Source of the DNA: SG-bin9 sp049323835
Lineage (GTDB): Bacteria > Pseudomonadota > Alphaproteobacteria > Rhizobiales > Xanthobacteraceae
NCBI GenBank assembly: GCA_049323835.1
Contig: JBMOOJ010000074.1
Coordinates: 1-14,383 of the forward strand
Direction of reading: 5' to 3'
DNA length: 14,383 nt
The translations under genes and the position numbers were made by a program. The notes beneath the pieces were generated by a model. The model was not told where the DNA came from, ran no database searches, and worked only from the letters and a program-made list of their open reading frames with translations. Shown piece by piece: positions 1-5,878 of this stretch (within the stretch, counting starts at the first letter, position 1; each line of letters opens with the position of its first letter).

Positions 1-489
1 GACCCTCTCTCTCTACCGTTGCAATTCGACGCACGCGATACGCGCGCCGATGGCGGCATCCGCCACGTCGAGCTCGATCGCGAGCGCATCACCGTTCGCC
101 GTGCCGTCAGCGGCATGCGGATGGCCCTCAACATTCGCGTCAGCGAGTTTATCGGCATCGCGTTGCGTGACTTCGGCGACGAGCAGGCGCTCGTGCTGGT
201 TCACCGCGACCCGTCGCTGACGCTGCCGCTGCTGATTACGGCGGAGCCGGAGGAGATCGACGGCCTGTGGCAGCTCTGGAGCGATTGCCTCAAGCTGCCG
301 AAACTCACCCGCGAGGAAGAGGCGGCCGCGCGCGGTCACAAGGTTTTCTCCGAGCCCACGCCGCGCCGCCGCCGCCGCAATGCGATCCGCGCCCGCCGGC
401 CGAAATTCCTGGTCCGTCGCCGCGCCGGTCATCCGGTCGACGGCATGTCGGTCCATCGCGACGAACGCGAGATCATCGCGCGGAACTGA
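1..489 (+). CDS. DUF6101-like protein, 3' part (5' end outside window)
   Basis: The reading frame is open from base 1 to the TGA at 487-489. It already encodes family-like sequence before the first possible start codon (a TTG at 19), beginning DPLSLPLQFDARD, so the true start lies upstream of the window. The visible part is 162 residues. It has a compact N-terminal region with a conserved-looking HVELDRERITVRRAV stretch and a hydrophobic LALV-type core. A very basic C-terminal tail follows, with an RRRRR run near residue 120 and further RRR clusters. From memory it matches the DUF6101 proteins of Bradyrhizobium-type genomes, whose function is unknown. I see no signal peptide, membrane segment or catalytic motif; the arginine-rich tail could bind nucleic acid or phospholipid, but that is a guess. 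It ends 11 bases before the convergent LysR gene. Confidence 0.72.
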   Translation, partial: DPLSLPLQFDARDTRADGGIRHVELDRERITVRRAVSGMRMALNIRVSEFIGIALRDFGDEQALVLVHRDPSLTLPLLITAEPEEIDGLWQLWSDCLKLPKLTREEEAAARGHKVFSEPTPRRRRRNAIRARRPKFLVRRRAGHPVDGMSVHRDEREIIARN

Positions 490-500
490 CCTTCACGACT

Positions 501-1415
501 TCAGCCCATGCGCACCGCAGTCAATCGTGGCTCGCGCAGGAACTCCTGAGCCAGAAAGTCGATCATCACCCGCACCCGCTGCGGCACCAGCCGCCGCGAC
601 GGATAGACCGCATTGATCGGCACCCGCTTCGGCTCGAATGCATCAAGCAGCACGACCACGCGGCGCGTCTCGATCTCATTGGTGAAATGCCAGACCGGCA
701 CGAGTCCGATGCCAAAGCCGCCCAGCACGGCCTCGCGGATGCCTTCGGAGTTGTTGCAGCGGATCGGACCCCGCACGTCGACCGCGATCGTTCCGTCCGG
801 ACTCTCGAACTGCCAATGGGCATCGGCTCCGGTGCGCGTGTAGACAACGCAGTCATGCGCGGTGAGTTCGGATGGATGCACCGGCTTGCCTCTGGCCTTC
901 ACATAGGACGGAGCAGCAACAGCGACCCGCCGAGTGGTGCCGATCGTGCGCGTGATGAGCCCGGGATCGGCGACCACGCCGCTGCGGATGGCGAGATCGA
1001 CACCCTCCTCGACCAGGTCGATGTATCCGTCGCTCATGCGCAGATCGAGCGAGATATCCGGATAGCGCGCCAGGAAGGAACGTAATCGCGGGAAAATGTG
1101 AAGCCGGCCGAACACACCGGGCATCGCCATTCGCAGCACGCCCGACGGCCGCGATCGCCGCGCGCCGACCGCATTTTCGGCGTCGCTGACAGCGTCCAGC
1201 ACATGCAACGCCTGATCATAAAAGCGCTGTCCGTCGTCGGTGAGTGTCAGGGCCCGCGTGGTGCGAGTGAACAGGCGCGCACCGAGATGCTCCTCCAGCA
1301 TCGCCACCTGCCGGCTGATGGTCGGCTGTGTCGTGTTGAGTTCGGCTGCAACCCTGGTGAAGGAGCCGGCCTCGACGACCCGGATAAAGGTTTTGAAAAG
1401 CGCAAGCCGATCCAT
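501..1415 (-). CDS. LysR-family transcriptional regulator, divergent from SDR gene
   Basis: This 304-residue protein has the usual LysR length and layout. A winged helix-turn-helix occupies about residues 1-60 (MDRLALFKTFIRVVEAGSFT, then a TTQPTISRQVAMLE recognition helix). A linker helix leads into a periplasmic-binding-protein-like effector domain from about residue 92 to 295. The effector half carries DLAIRSGVV and GFGIGLVPVW, typical of the CrgA/DhcR-like branch that often controls a neighbouring oxidoreductase. The start is fixed by the standard LysR N-terminus; there is no good ribosome binding site. It is divergent from the SDR gene at 1538 across about 120 bases. An ATAC-N7-GTAT LysR box lies only 5 bases upstream of its start, which suggests autoregulation together with control of the SDR gene. 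The effector cannot be read from the sequence. Confidence 0.93.
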   Translation of the reverse strand: MDRLALFKTFIRVVEAGSFTRVAAELNTTQPTISRQVAMLEEHLGARLFTRTTRALTLTDDGQRFYDQALHVLDAVSDAENAVGARRSRPSGVLRMAMPGVFGRLHIFPRLRSFLARYPDISLDLRMSDGYIDLVEEGVDLAIRSGVVADPGLITRTIGTTRRVAVAAPSYVKARGKPVHPSELTAHDCVVYTRTGADAHWQFESPDGTIAVDVRGPIRCNNSEGIREAVLGGFGIGLVPVWHFTNEIETRRVVVLLDAFEPKRVPINAVYPSRRLVPQRVRVMIDFLAQEFLREPRLTAVRMG

Positions 1416-1420
1416 GATTG

Positions 1421-1435
1421 ATACAGATTACGTAT
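1421..1435. promoter_or_regulatory. LysR-type box (ATAC-N7-GTAT)
   Basis: A perfect 4-bp inverted repeat, ATAC at 1421-1424 and GTAT at 1432-1435, contains the T-N11-A signature of LysR-type binding sites. It sits between the divergent lysR and SDR genes, 5 bases upstream of the lysR start codon. A longer pair of arms, GATTGAT at 1416-1422 and ATCAATC at 1448-1454, also flanks this area. Binding by the adjacent regulator is inferred. Confidence 0.55.
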
Positions 1436-1484
1436 AAATGAAATCGAATCAATCCCCTAACCAGTCATCGGAGGAATGAACATC

Positions 1485-1541
1485 ATGGCCTGCATCGGGA
1501 TCGCGATCGGCGCCCCACAGCAGATCAGGAGAACGTCATGA
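1485..1541 (+). CDS. Possible 18-residue leader peptide overlapping the SDR start
   Basis: A GGAGGA at 1470-1475 lies 9 bases before an ATG at 1485. That ATG opens a short frame (MACIGIAIGAPQQIRRTS) ending at the TGA at 1539-1541, which overlaps the SDR start codon as ATGA. An in-frame ATG at 1476 also exists but directly abuts the ribosome binding site. The arrangement suggests translational coupling of a leader to the SDR gene. No peptide family is recognised, and the frame may be fortuitous. The SDR gene also has its own ribosome binding site, so the leader is not needed for its translation. Confidence 0.3.
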   Translation: MACIGIAIGAPQQIRRTS

Positions 1542-2275
1542 GCAAGAAACTCGGCGGCAAGATCGCCGTCATCACCGGAGGCAGCGCCGGCATTGGCCTC
1601 GCTGCCGCAAAGCTGTTCGTCGCGGAAGGCGCGCACGTGTTCATCACCGGGCGCCGCCAGAACGAGCTCGATGCTGCAACGAGGGCGATCGGCAGCAACG
1701 TCACCGCCATCCGGGCCGACGCTGCCCACCTCGCCGATATCGCCCGTGTCTACGCAACCGTGCGGGCGCAAAAGGGCAAGATCGACGTCCTCTTCGCCAA
1801 TGCCGGCGTCTATGAATTCGGCCCGCTCGATACGCTGAGCGAGGAGCACTACGACAAGCTGTTCGGCATCAATGTCAGGGGCGTGATGTTCACGGTGCAG
1901 AAAGCATTGCCGCATCTCAACGACGGCGCATCGATCGTGCTGACGGGATCGATCTCCGGCTCGAAGGGCATGGGTGACTTCAGCGTCTACAATGCGACCA
2001 AGGCAGCGATCCGTTCTTTCGCGCGCAGCTCGACGTCCGATCTCAAGGCACGCCGGATTCGCGTCAACGTCGTCAGCCCCGGCCCGATCCAGACCCCGGG
2101 CATTGATGCCTTTGCCTCCGACGACATGAAAGGCCACCTCGCCGGACTGGTTCCGCTCGGCCGCCTTGGCCAGGCCGACGAAGTGGCAAAGGCCGCGCTG
2201 TTCCTGGCGTCAAGCGATTCAAGCTTCGTCGCCGGCGCCGAACTCTTCGTCGACGGCGGCCTCGCGCAGGTCTGA
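1538..2275 (+). CDS. SDR-family NAD(P)-dependent oxidoreductase
   Basis: A 245-residue classical short-chain dehydrogenase/reductase, soluble and cytoplasmic. The cofactor loop TGGSAGIG is at residues 13-20 and the structural NAG at 88-90. The catalytic tetrad is complete: N112, S138, Y151 and K155 (YNATK). TGRR at 37-40, after the second strand, places arginines where NADP(H)-preferring members often have them, so NADP(H) is likely. PGPIQTPG (about 184-191) and the C-terminal VDGG are also family-typical. The substrate cannot be inferred. The start is supported by AGGAGA at 1527-1532, 5 bases before the ATG. The gene is divergent from the LysR regulator and is its probable target. No other gene follows on this strand before the convergent transporter gene. 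Confidence 0.95.
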   Translation: MSKKLGGKIAVITGGSAGIGLAAAKLFVAEGAHVFITGRRQNELDAATRAIGSNVTAIRADAAHLADIARVYATVRAQKGKIDVLFANAGVYEFGPLDTLSEEHYDKLFGINVRGVMFTVQKALPHLNDGASIVLTGSISGSKGMGDFSVYNATKAAIRSFARSSTSDLKARRIRVNVVSPGPIQTPGIDAFASDDMKGHLAGLVPLGRLGQADEVAKAALFLASSDSSFVAGAELFVDGGLAQV

Positions 2276-2292
2276 TACCCGGTGCAAAGCCG

Positions 2293-2330
2293 CTCACGCC
2301 GATGCGCTCACCACGACGCACCGGCGTGAG
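2293..2330. repeat. 9-bp inverted repeat after the SDR gene
   Basis: CTCACGCCG at 2293-2301 and CGGCGTGAG at 2322-2330 are perfect inverted arms around a 20-base loop. They begin 17 bases after the SDR stop. The pair could fold as part of a termination or mRNA-stabilising structure for the SDR transcript. There is no uridine run. Confidence 0.45.
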
Positions 2331-2338
2331 GCCCGCGA

Positions 2339-2355
2339 GCGGCGGGACCCGCCGC
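2339..2355. terminator. GC-rich hairpin between convergent genes
   Basis: GCGGCGG at 2339-2345 and CCGCCGC at 2349-2355 form a perfect 7-bp stem with a 3-base loop. It lies between the convergent SDR (ending 2275) and transporter binding-protein (ending 2404) genes, where a bidirectional terminator would be expected. It lacks a T tract on either side, so classical intrinsic termination is doubtful. Confidence 0.4.
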
Positions 2356-2403
2356 GGGTTCACCGGATGCCGACAGGGAGAGAGCAGCCTCCGGCGGGCG
2401 CCC

Positions 2404-3399
2404 CTACTCGGCGCTGATCTTCCGCTCGACGATCAGCTTGCCCCACTTCTCGCGTTCGGCCTGCATGAAGGCCGCGTAGGCTTCGGGCGTACCGCCGGCA
2501 TTCTCCGCGCCGAACTCTTCCAGCTTCTTGACGATGTCCGGCATCGCCAGAACGGCGTTGATATCCTTGTTCATCCGCTTCGTCATCTCGGGCGGCAGAT
2601 TGGCGGGGCCGACCACGCCGAACCAGATGCTTGCCTCGAAACCTGGAAAGCCCTGCTCGGCGATCGTCGGCACGTCCGGGAAAGTCTTCGATCGCTTCGC
2701 GCCGGTCTGGCCCAAGGCCTGGAGCTGCCCGCCCTTCACATAAGGCGACGCCGTCGTCATGCCCTCGAACGCAAAGCCGACATGACCGGCGAGCAGATCG
2801 GTGATCAGCGGCGCCGAGCCCTTGTACGGCACGTGCGTCGCCTCGACCGCCGCGTCGCGCTCGAACAGCGCCAGCGCCAGGTGCTGGGCGGAACCAGCGC
2901 CGGCCGACGCCACGAACAGCTTCGCCGGCTGCTTCTTGAGCTGTTCCACGAACCCGCCCAGCGACTTCACTTGCTGATTGGGATTGGCGATCAGAATCTG
3001 CGGTGTCTGCCCGACCAGAACAATTGGAGTAAAGTCACGCTCCGCCGAATAGTTGAGCTTCGGGTGCAGCGCGGGCGCGAGGGCGAGTGAATTGATGTGC
3101 GCCATCATCAGCGTGTTTCCGTCCGGCGCCGCGCGTGCGACTTCGGCGGCGGCGATGCGGCCCGCGGCACCCGGCTTGTTGTCGACGAGAACTGGAATGT
3201 TCCACATCGCATTGAGCTTGTTGGCGAGAAGCCGCGCCAGGATGTCGGTGCCGCCGCCGGCAGCGAAGCCGACGACGATGCGCACAGGTCCCGCCGGCAA
3301 TTCCGCCGCTTGCGATGGCACGGCCGAGGCAACGGACAATGCGGTGGCGAGCCACGCGGCGCGCGTGACGAAGAAGCGGCGATCCAGATATCGATTCAT
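2404..3399 (-). CDS. TTT-family (Bug) tripartite tricarboxylate transporter substrate-binding protein
   Basis: A 331-residue periplasmic solute-binding protein of the TctC/Bug type, which passes carboxylates to TctA/TctB-type membrane subunits. The frame is open upstream to 3462. The ATG at 3397-3399 is preferred because a GGGAG lies 8 bases before it and a normal signal sequence follows. RR at residues 7-8, a hydrophobic stretch at about 14-27 and VPSQA|AE give a likely cleavage near residue 31; a twin-arginine route is possible but the motif is imperfect. Family signatures are GFAAGGGTD at 44-52, NKPGAAGRIAA at 74-84, PDGNTL near 92 and, further on, SIWFGVVGPANLP. No membrane subunits are in the window, so it is an orphan like many Bug proteins. 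It lies downstream of the dehydratase gene on the same strand, which suggests it captures that enzyme's substrate or a precursor. Confidence 0.93.
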   Translation of the reverse strand: MNRYLDRRFFVTRAAWLATALSVASAVPSQAAELPAGPVRIVVGFAAGGGTDILARLLANKLNAMWNIPVLVDNKPGAAGRIAAAEVARAAPDGNTLMMAHINSLALAPALHPKLNYSAERDFTPIVLVGQTPQILIANPNQQVKSLGGFVEQLKKQPAKLFVASAGAGSAQHLALALFERDAAVEATHVPYKGSAPLITDLLAGHVGFAFEGMTTASPYVKGGQLQALGQTGAKRSKTFPDVPTIAEQGFPGFEASIWFGVVGPANLPPEMTKRMNKDINAVLAMPDIVKKLEEFGAENAGGTPEAYAAFMQAEREKWGKLIVERKISAE

Positions 3400-3419
3400 G
3401 ACTGTTTCTCCCTGTTGAA

Positions 3420-3432
3420 ATGATCCGTTCGG
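3420..3432. repeat. ATGATCCG-TT-CGG element, copy 1 (upstream of the binding-protein gene)
   Basis: A 13-base element 20 bases upstream of the transporter binding-protein start, in the same orientation as the copy at 4692-4704. The two differ only in the central dinucleotide (TT here, AA there). Here it extends to ATCCG-TT-CGGAT (3423-3434), followed by seven T residues on the plus strand. It may be a regulatory site or a fragment of a dispersed rhizobial intergenic repeat. Confidence 0.35.
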
Positions 3433-3440
3433 ATTTTTTT

Positions 3441-3464
3441 GGGTGCGCGCAGCCGTCCGCACCC
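3441..3464 (-). other. Intercistronic stem-loop between dehydratase and binding-protein genes
   Basis: GGGTGCG at 3441-3447 and CGCACCC at 3458-3464 form a perfect 7-bp stem with a 10-base loop in the 102-base gap between the two minus-strand genes. Read as minus-strand RNA, the stem is followed by seven A residues, not U, so it does not look like an intrinsic terminator. Stem-loops in this position often protect or process one cistron, which would let the binding protein be made at a different level. That role is inferred. Confidence 0.4.
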
Positions 3465-3501
3465 GACGCAGGCTGGTGAAACGTTGGTTGAATTGTGCTG
3501 A

Positions 3502-4656
3502 TCAGACCGCCGCGACGAGGCGAGCGCCGTTCGATGCGACCGTCGTCCACCTGCCGTACTTTGCGACCTGTTTCTCGTCGAACGAGAAGCCGAGGCCGGG
3601 CGTCTGGTGCAGCACCACGCGCCCGCTCCTGTGATCGAGCTGCCGGTCGACCAGCCGCCGGAAATTCAGCACCTGATCGTCCCAGAAGAACTCGACGTAA
3701 CGCGCGTTCGGCGTCGCCGCGACCAGCGGCGCATGCACGTCGTGGAACCAGTGCGGACACACCTGCACGCCGTAACCCGCGGCGATCGCGGCGATGCGCT
3801 TCCATTCGGTGATGCCACCGCATACCGCCGCGTCCGTTTGCAGGATGGCGGCCGCACCGGCCTCGAGCAGTTGCTTGTGATACCAGCGGCCATAGCCGAT
3901 TTCGGCGGTCGCCACAGGAATGCGAGTGAGTTTTGCGAGGCGCGCATGGCTCTCGATATCGTCAGGGCCGAACGGCTCCTCGATGAAATACGGATCGTAT
4001 TGCTCGATGCGGCTCATGTGCTGCATCGCCTGCACCGTATCGATCCAGCCGTTGTTGCAATCGAGCATGAGCTCGACATCCGGCCCGATCGCTTCACGCG
4101 CCGCGCGCACGCGCACCTCTTCCTCGCGCGGCGACAGGCGGCCGGTCTTGATCTTCACGGCGGAAAAGCCCTTCGCGACATAGCTCGCGACTTCCTCGCC
4201 AAGCTTTGCCGGCGTCTTGCCCTCGAGATAGTAGCCGCCGCTGGCATAGGCATTGACGGATTCGGTTTCGACCGCGCCGAGGAACATGTGCAGCGGCAAT
4301 CCCACCGATCGCGCATTCATGTCCCACAGCGCGATGTCGAGCGCGCTGAGCGCCCGCATGACCGTGCCCATGCGTCCTTGAAGCAGCGCCTCCTGATACA
4401 TGTCGCGCCAGAGCGCTTCGATCGCGAGCGAGTCCTTTCCGAGCAGCACCGGCGCGAGCAGCTGCTCGACCGCGACGCGGAACAGTTCACCCCCCGCGCT
4501 GCCGACATAGCAGAAGCCGATGCCTTCGATGCCGTCGGCGGAGCGGATCTTCACCAGACCGTAGTGACGGCTGGTGACCGTGCGGTTGGAGAACGAGGTG
4601 ACCTTGTCGAGCGGGATATTGGCGGCACAGGTGTCGATGGAAGCGATCGTCGGCAT
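3502..4656 (-). CDS. Mandelate racemase/muconate lactonizing-type enolase superfamily enzyme, probable acid dehydratase
   Basis: A 384-residue enolase-superfamily protein: an N-terminal capping domain (about 1-125), then a TIM-barrel. Key residues fit the mandelate racemase subgroup, and their spacing equals that of mandelate racemase almost exactly. They are K168-x-K170 (general base side), metal ligands D199, E226 and E252, the D275/H302 dyad and E322. Members with this set are mostly racemases or dehydratases of sugar acids, giving 2-oxo-3-deoxy acids. Specificity cannot be read; CPHWFHDVHAP at 300-310 gives three nearby histidines. The frame is open upstream to 4857. MPTIASID at 4656 is chosen because homology starts there and the upstream residues look like non-coding translation; the ribosome binding site is weak. 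It lies between a LysR gene and a transporter binding-protein gene, all on the minus strand, with an RraA-like aldolase gene beyond the regulator. Confidence 0.93.
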   Translation of the reverse strand: MPTIASIDTCAANIPLDKVTSFSNRTVTSRHYGLVKIRSADGIEGIGFCYVGSAGGELFRVAVEQLLAPVLLGKDSLAIEALWRDMYQEALLQGRMGTVMRALSALDIALWDMNARSVGLPLHMFLGAVETESVNAYASGGYYLEGKTPAKLGEEVASYVAKGFSAVKIKTGRLSPREEEVRVRAAREAIGPDVELMLDCNNGWIDTVQAMQHMSRIEQYDPYFIEEPFGPDDIESHARLAKLTRIPVATAEIGYGRWYHKQLLEAGAAAILQTDAAVCGGITEWKRIAAIAAGYGVQVCPHWFHDVHAPLVAATPNARYVEFFWDDQVLNFRRLVDRQLDHRSGRVVLHQTPGLGFSFDEKQVAKYGRWTTVASNGARLVAAV

Positions 4657-4691
4657 GCTTGAACTTTCGGCGCGAGTGATTTGCGCCGAGC

Positions 4692-4704
4692 ATGATCCGA
4701 ACGG
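4692..4704. repeat. ATGATCCG-AA-CGG element, copy 2 (upstream of the dehydratase gene)
   Basis: This is the partner of the element at 3420-3432, here 35 bases upstream of the dehydratase start. The wider context, GAGCATGATCCGAACGGGAA from 4688, resembles one arm of the GAGCATGATCC... palindromic intergenic repeats I recall from Bradyrhizobium-type genomes. It may therefore be a degenerate repeat remnant and not an operator. Confidence 0.35.
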
Positions 4705-4783
4705 GAAAAAACAAAAGGTGAGCTGCCGTATGTTTACAAGCAGCGGAATCTTGCGTTTGCAATTGACGCCGCCGCAACGGCGA

Positions 4784-5713
4784 TCATCGCTTCGTCTTGC
4801 GCCGCGGCTCGTTCGGCGATGCTCCCTTGGCCGCCGCATCGCCGCCGCGCATCGCAAGCTTCATCTCCTGAAGAAATGTCTTCACCAGCCGGCCGCGCGG
4901 CGACGTGCGCGACCACACCAGCCCGATCTTGCGCGAGACGGCCGGACCGGGCGGCTTCAGCTTGATCAGGCGCAAGCCCGACGGCCACGGCGGCGCCCAG
5001 TCCGGCACCAGCGATACGCCGAGCTCCTTGCTGACCAGCACCGCGATGGCGCCGAGCGCATCGAGCTCGAAGAGTTCGTTCGGCTGTATCCTGGCGGCGC
5101 GCAGGCAATCATCCGCGAGCCTTCCGCCCCAGTGTTTGCGGTCGTAGCGGATGAACGGCTCGTTGGTCAGCAGATCGCGCGCATCACGGCCCCGCATCGA
5201 TTCCGGCGCGATCAGAACCATCGGCTCGGTATGAACGACACGCCAGTCGCACGTCTTCGGCAGCGCAAACGGCGGCTCGACGATCAGTGCCGCATCGAGT
5301 TCGCCATCCATCACCTGCCGATAGAGTTCGGTCGATACGCCGGGCACCACGGAAATCTTCAGCTTGGGATGATGCCCGACAAAACGCGACAGCACATCCG
5401 GCAATAGCCCGGTGATGGCAGTGAGCACGGCGCCGAGCCGAAGCTCGCCGGCGATCTCCTCGCTCGCGGCCAGCGTCCGCAACTCCTGCGCATCGCGGAT
5501 CAGGCTCTGCGCCTGCGCGAGAATGCGCTCGCCCGCAGGCGTCGGCCGCACCGTGCGTCCGGAGCGCGTGACCAGCGCCGCGCCGACATCGGCCTCGAGC
5601 GACTTGATGCGCTGGGCGATCGCAGCCGGCGTCAAGCCGAGCCGCCGCGCGGCCTCGGCGAACGAGCCGTATTGCGCAACCTGAGCGAAGCTTTCGAGGA
5701 AGCGGATATCCAT
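4784..5713 (-). CDS. LysR-family transcriptional regulator of the catabolic block
   Basis: A 309-residue LysR protein. The helix-turn-helix domain spans about residues 1-60 (MDIRFLESFAQVAQYGSFAEAARRLGLTPAAIAQRIKSLEADVGAALV). It is followed by a linker and an effector domain of about 200 residues, with the family-typical LGVSLVPDW late in the domain. The C-terminus is unusually basic (RRKTKR). The frame can be read back to a TTG at 5782, but the ATG at 5711-5713 gives the standard LysR N-terminus. No clear ribosome binding site precedes it. The gene is divergent from the RraA-like aldolase, and a 24-bp near-perfect inverted repeat starts 10 bases upstream of its start codon. It lies 127 bases upstream of the dehydratase gene on the same strand. 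Position suggests it controls both, with a pathway intermediate as the likely effector. Confidence 0.93.
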   Translation of the reverse strand: MDIRFLESFAQVAQYGSFAEAARRLGLTPAAIAQRIKSLEADVGAALVTRSGRTVRPTPAGERILAQAQSLIRDAQELRTLAASEEIAGELRLGAVLTAITGLLPDVLSRFVGHHPKLKISVVPGVSTELYRQVMDGELDAALIVEPPFALPKTCDWRVVHTEPMVLIAPESMRGRDARDLLTNEPFIRYDRKHWGGRLADDCLRAARIQPNELFELDALGAIAVLVSKELGVSLVPDWAPPWPSGLRLIKLKPPGPAVSRKIGLVWSRTSPRGRLVKTFLQEMKLAMRGGDAAAKGASPNEPRRKTKR

Positions 5714-5723
5714 CGATATAAAA

Positions 5724-5747
5724 ACTATCGTTTGAACAAACGAGAGT
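5724..5747. promoter_or_regulatory. Probable LysR operator, 11-bp inverted arms
   Basis: Arms ACTATCGTTTG (5724-5734) and CAAACGAGAGT (5737-5747) are inverted repeats matching at 10 of 11 positions around a central AA. The core TCGTTTG-AA-CAAACGA (5728-5743) is perfect. It lies in the divergent promoter between the LysR gene (start 5713) and the RraA-like gene (start 5879). By position it is the best candidate for that regulator's binding site. Confidence 0.65.
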
Positions 5748-5784
5748 CCAGTTTCTTTTTTGTCTCGAATGATCAGAGTCAATG

Positions 5785-5798
5785 TCGTTTACGAAACG
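5785..5798. promoter_or_regulatory. Second, weaker CGTTT/AAACG site
   Basis: TCGTTT at 5785-5790 and AAACG at 5794-5798 form a 5-bp inverted repeat around ACG. It repeats the half-site of the strong operator about 56 bp away, nearer the aldolase gene. LysR proteins often use a strong recognition site plus a weaker activation site, so this may be the second contact. Confidence 0.3.
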
Positions 5799-5878
5799 CG
5801 CACGCGCGCGACGCAACGGATCGGCCTGCGCCGCTCCGGACGATGCGTGCTGCCTCGATCACCGCTTACGGAGTCTCC

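Noticed and set aside
3423..3440. ATCCG-TT-CGGAT followed by T7 as a plus-strand intrinsic terminator
   Set aside because: The realistic stem is only 4 bp, and no plus-strand gene lies upstream for it to terminate, since the coding strand here is minus. It is kept only as part of the shared element.
5799..5815. Alternating CG/CA run upstream of the aldolase gene as a Z-DNA or repeat element
   Set aside because: The run is short and interrupted, and such tracts are common in DNA of this composition.
5672..5878. N-terminal extension of the RraA-like protein by 69 residues
   Set aside because: The extra residues have no family resemblance, overlap the LysR gene start and operator, and the ATG at 5879 has a good ribosome binding site.
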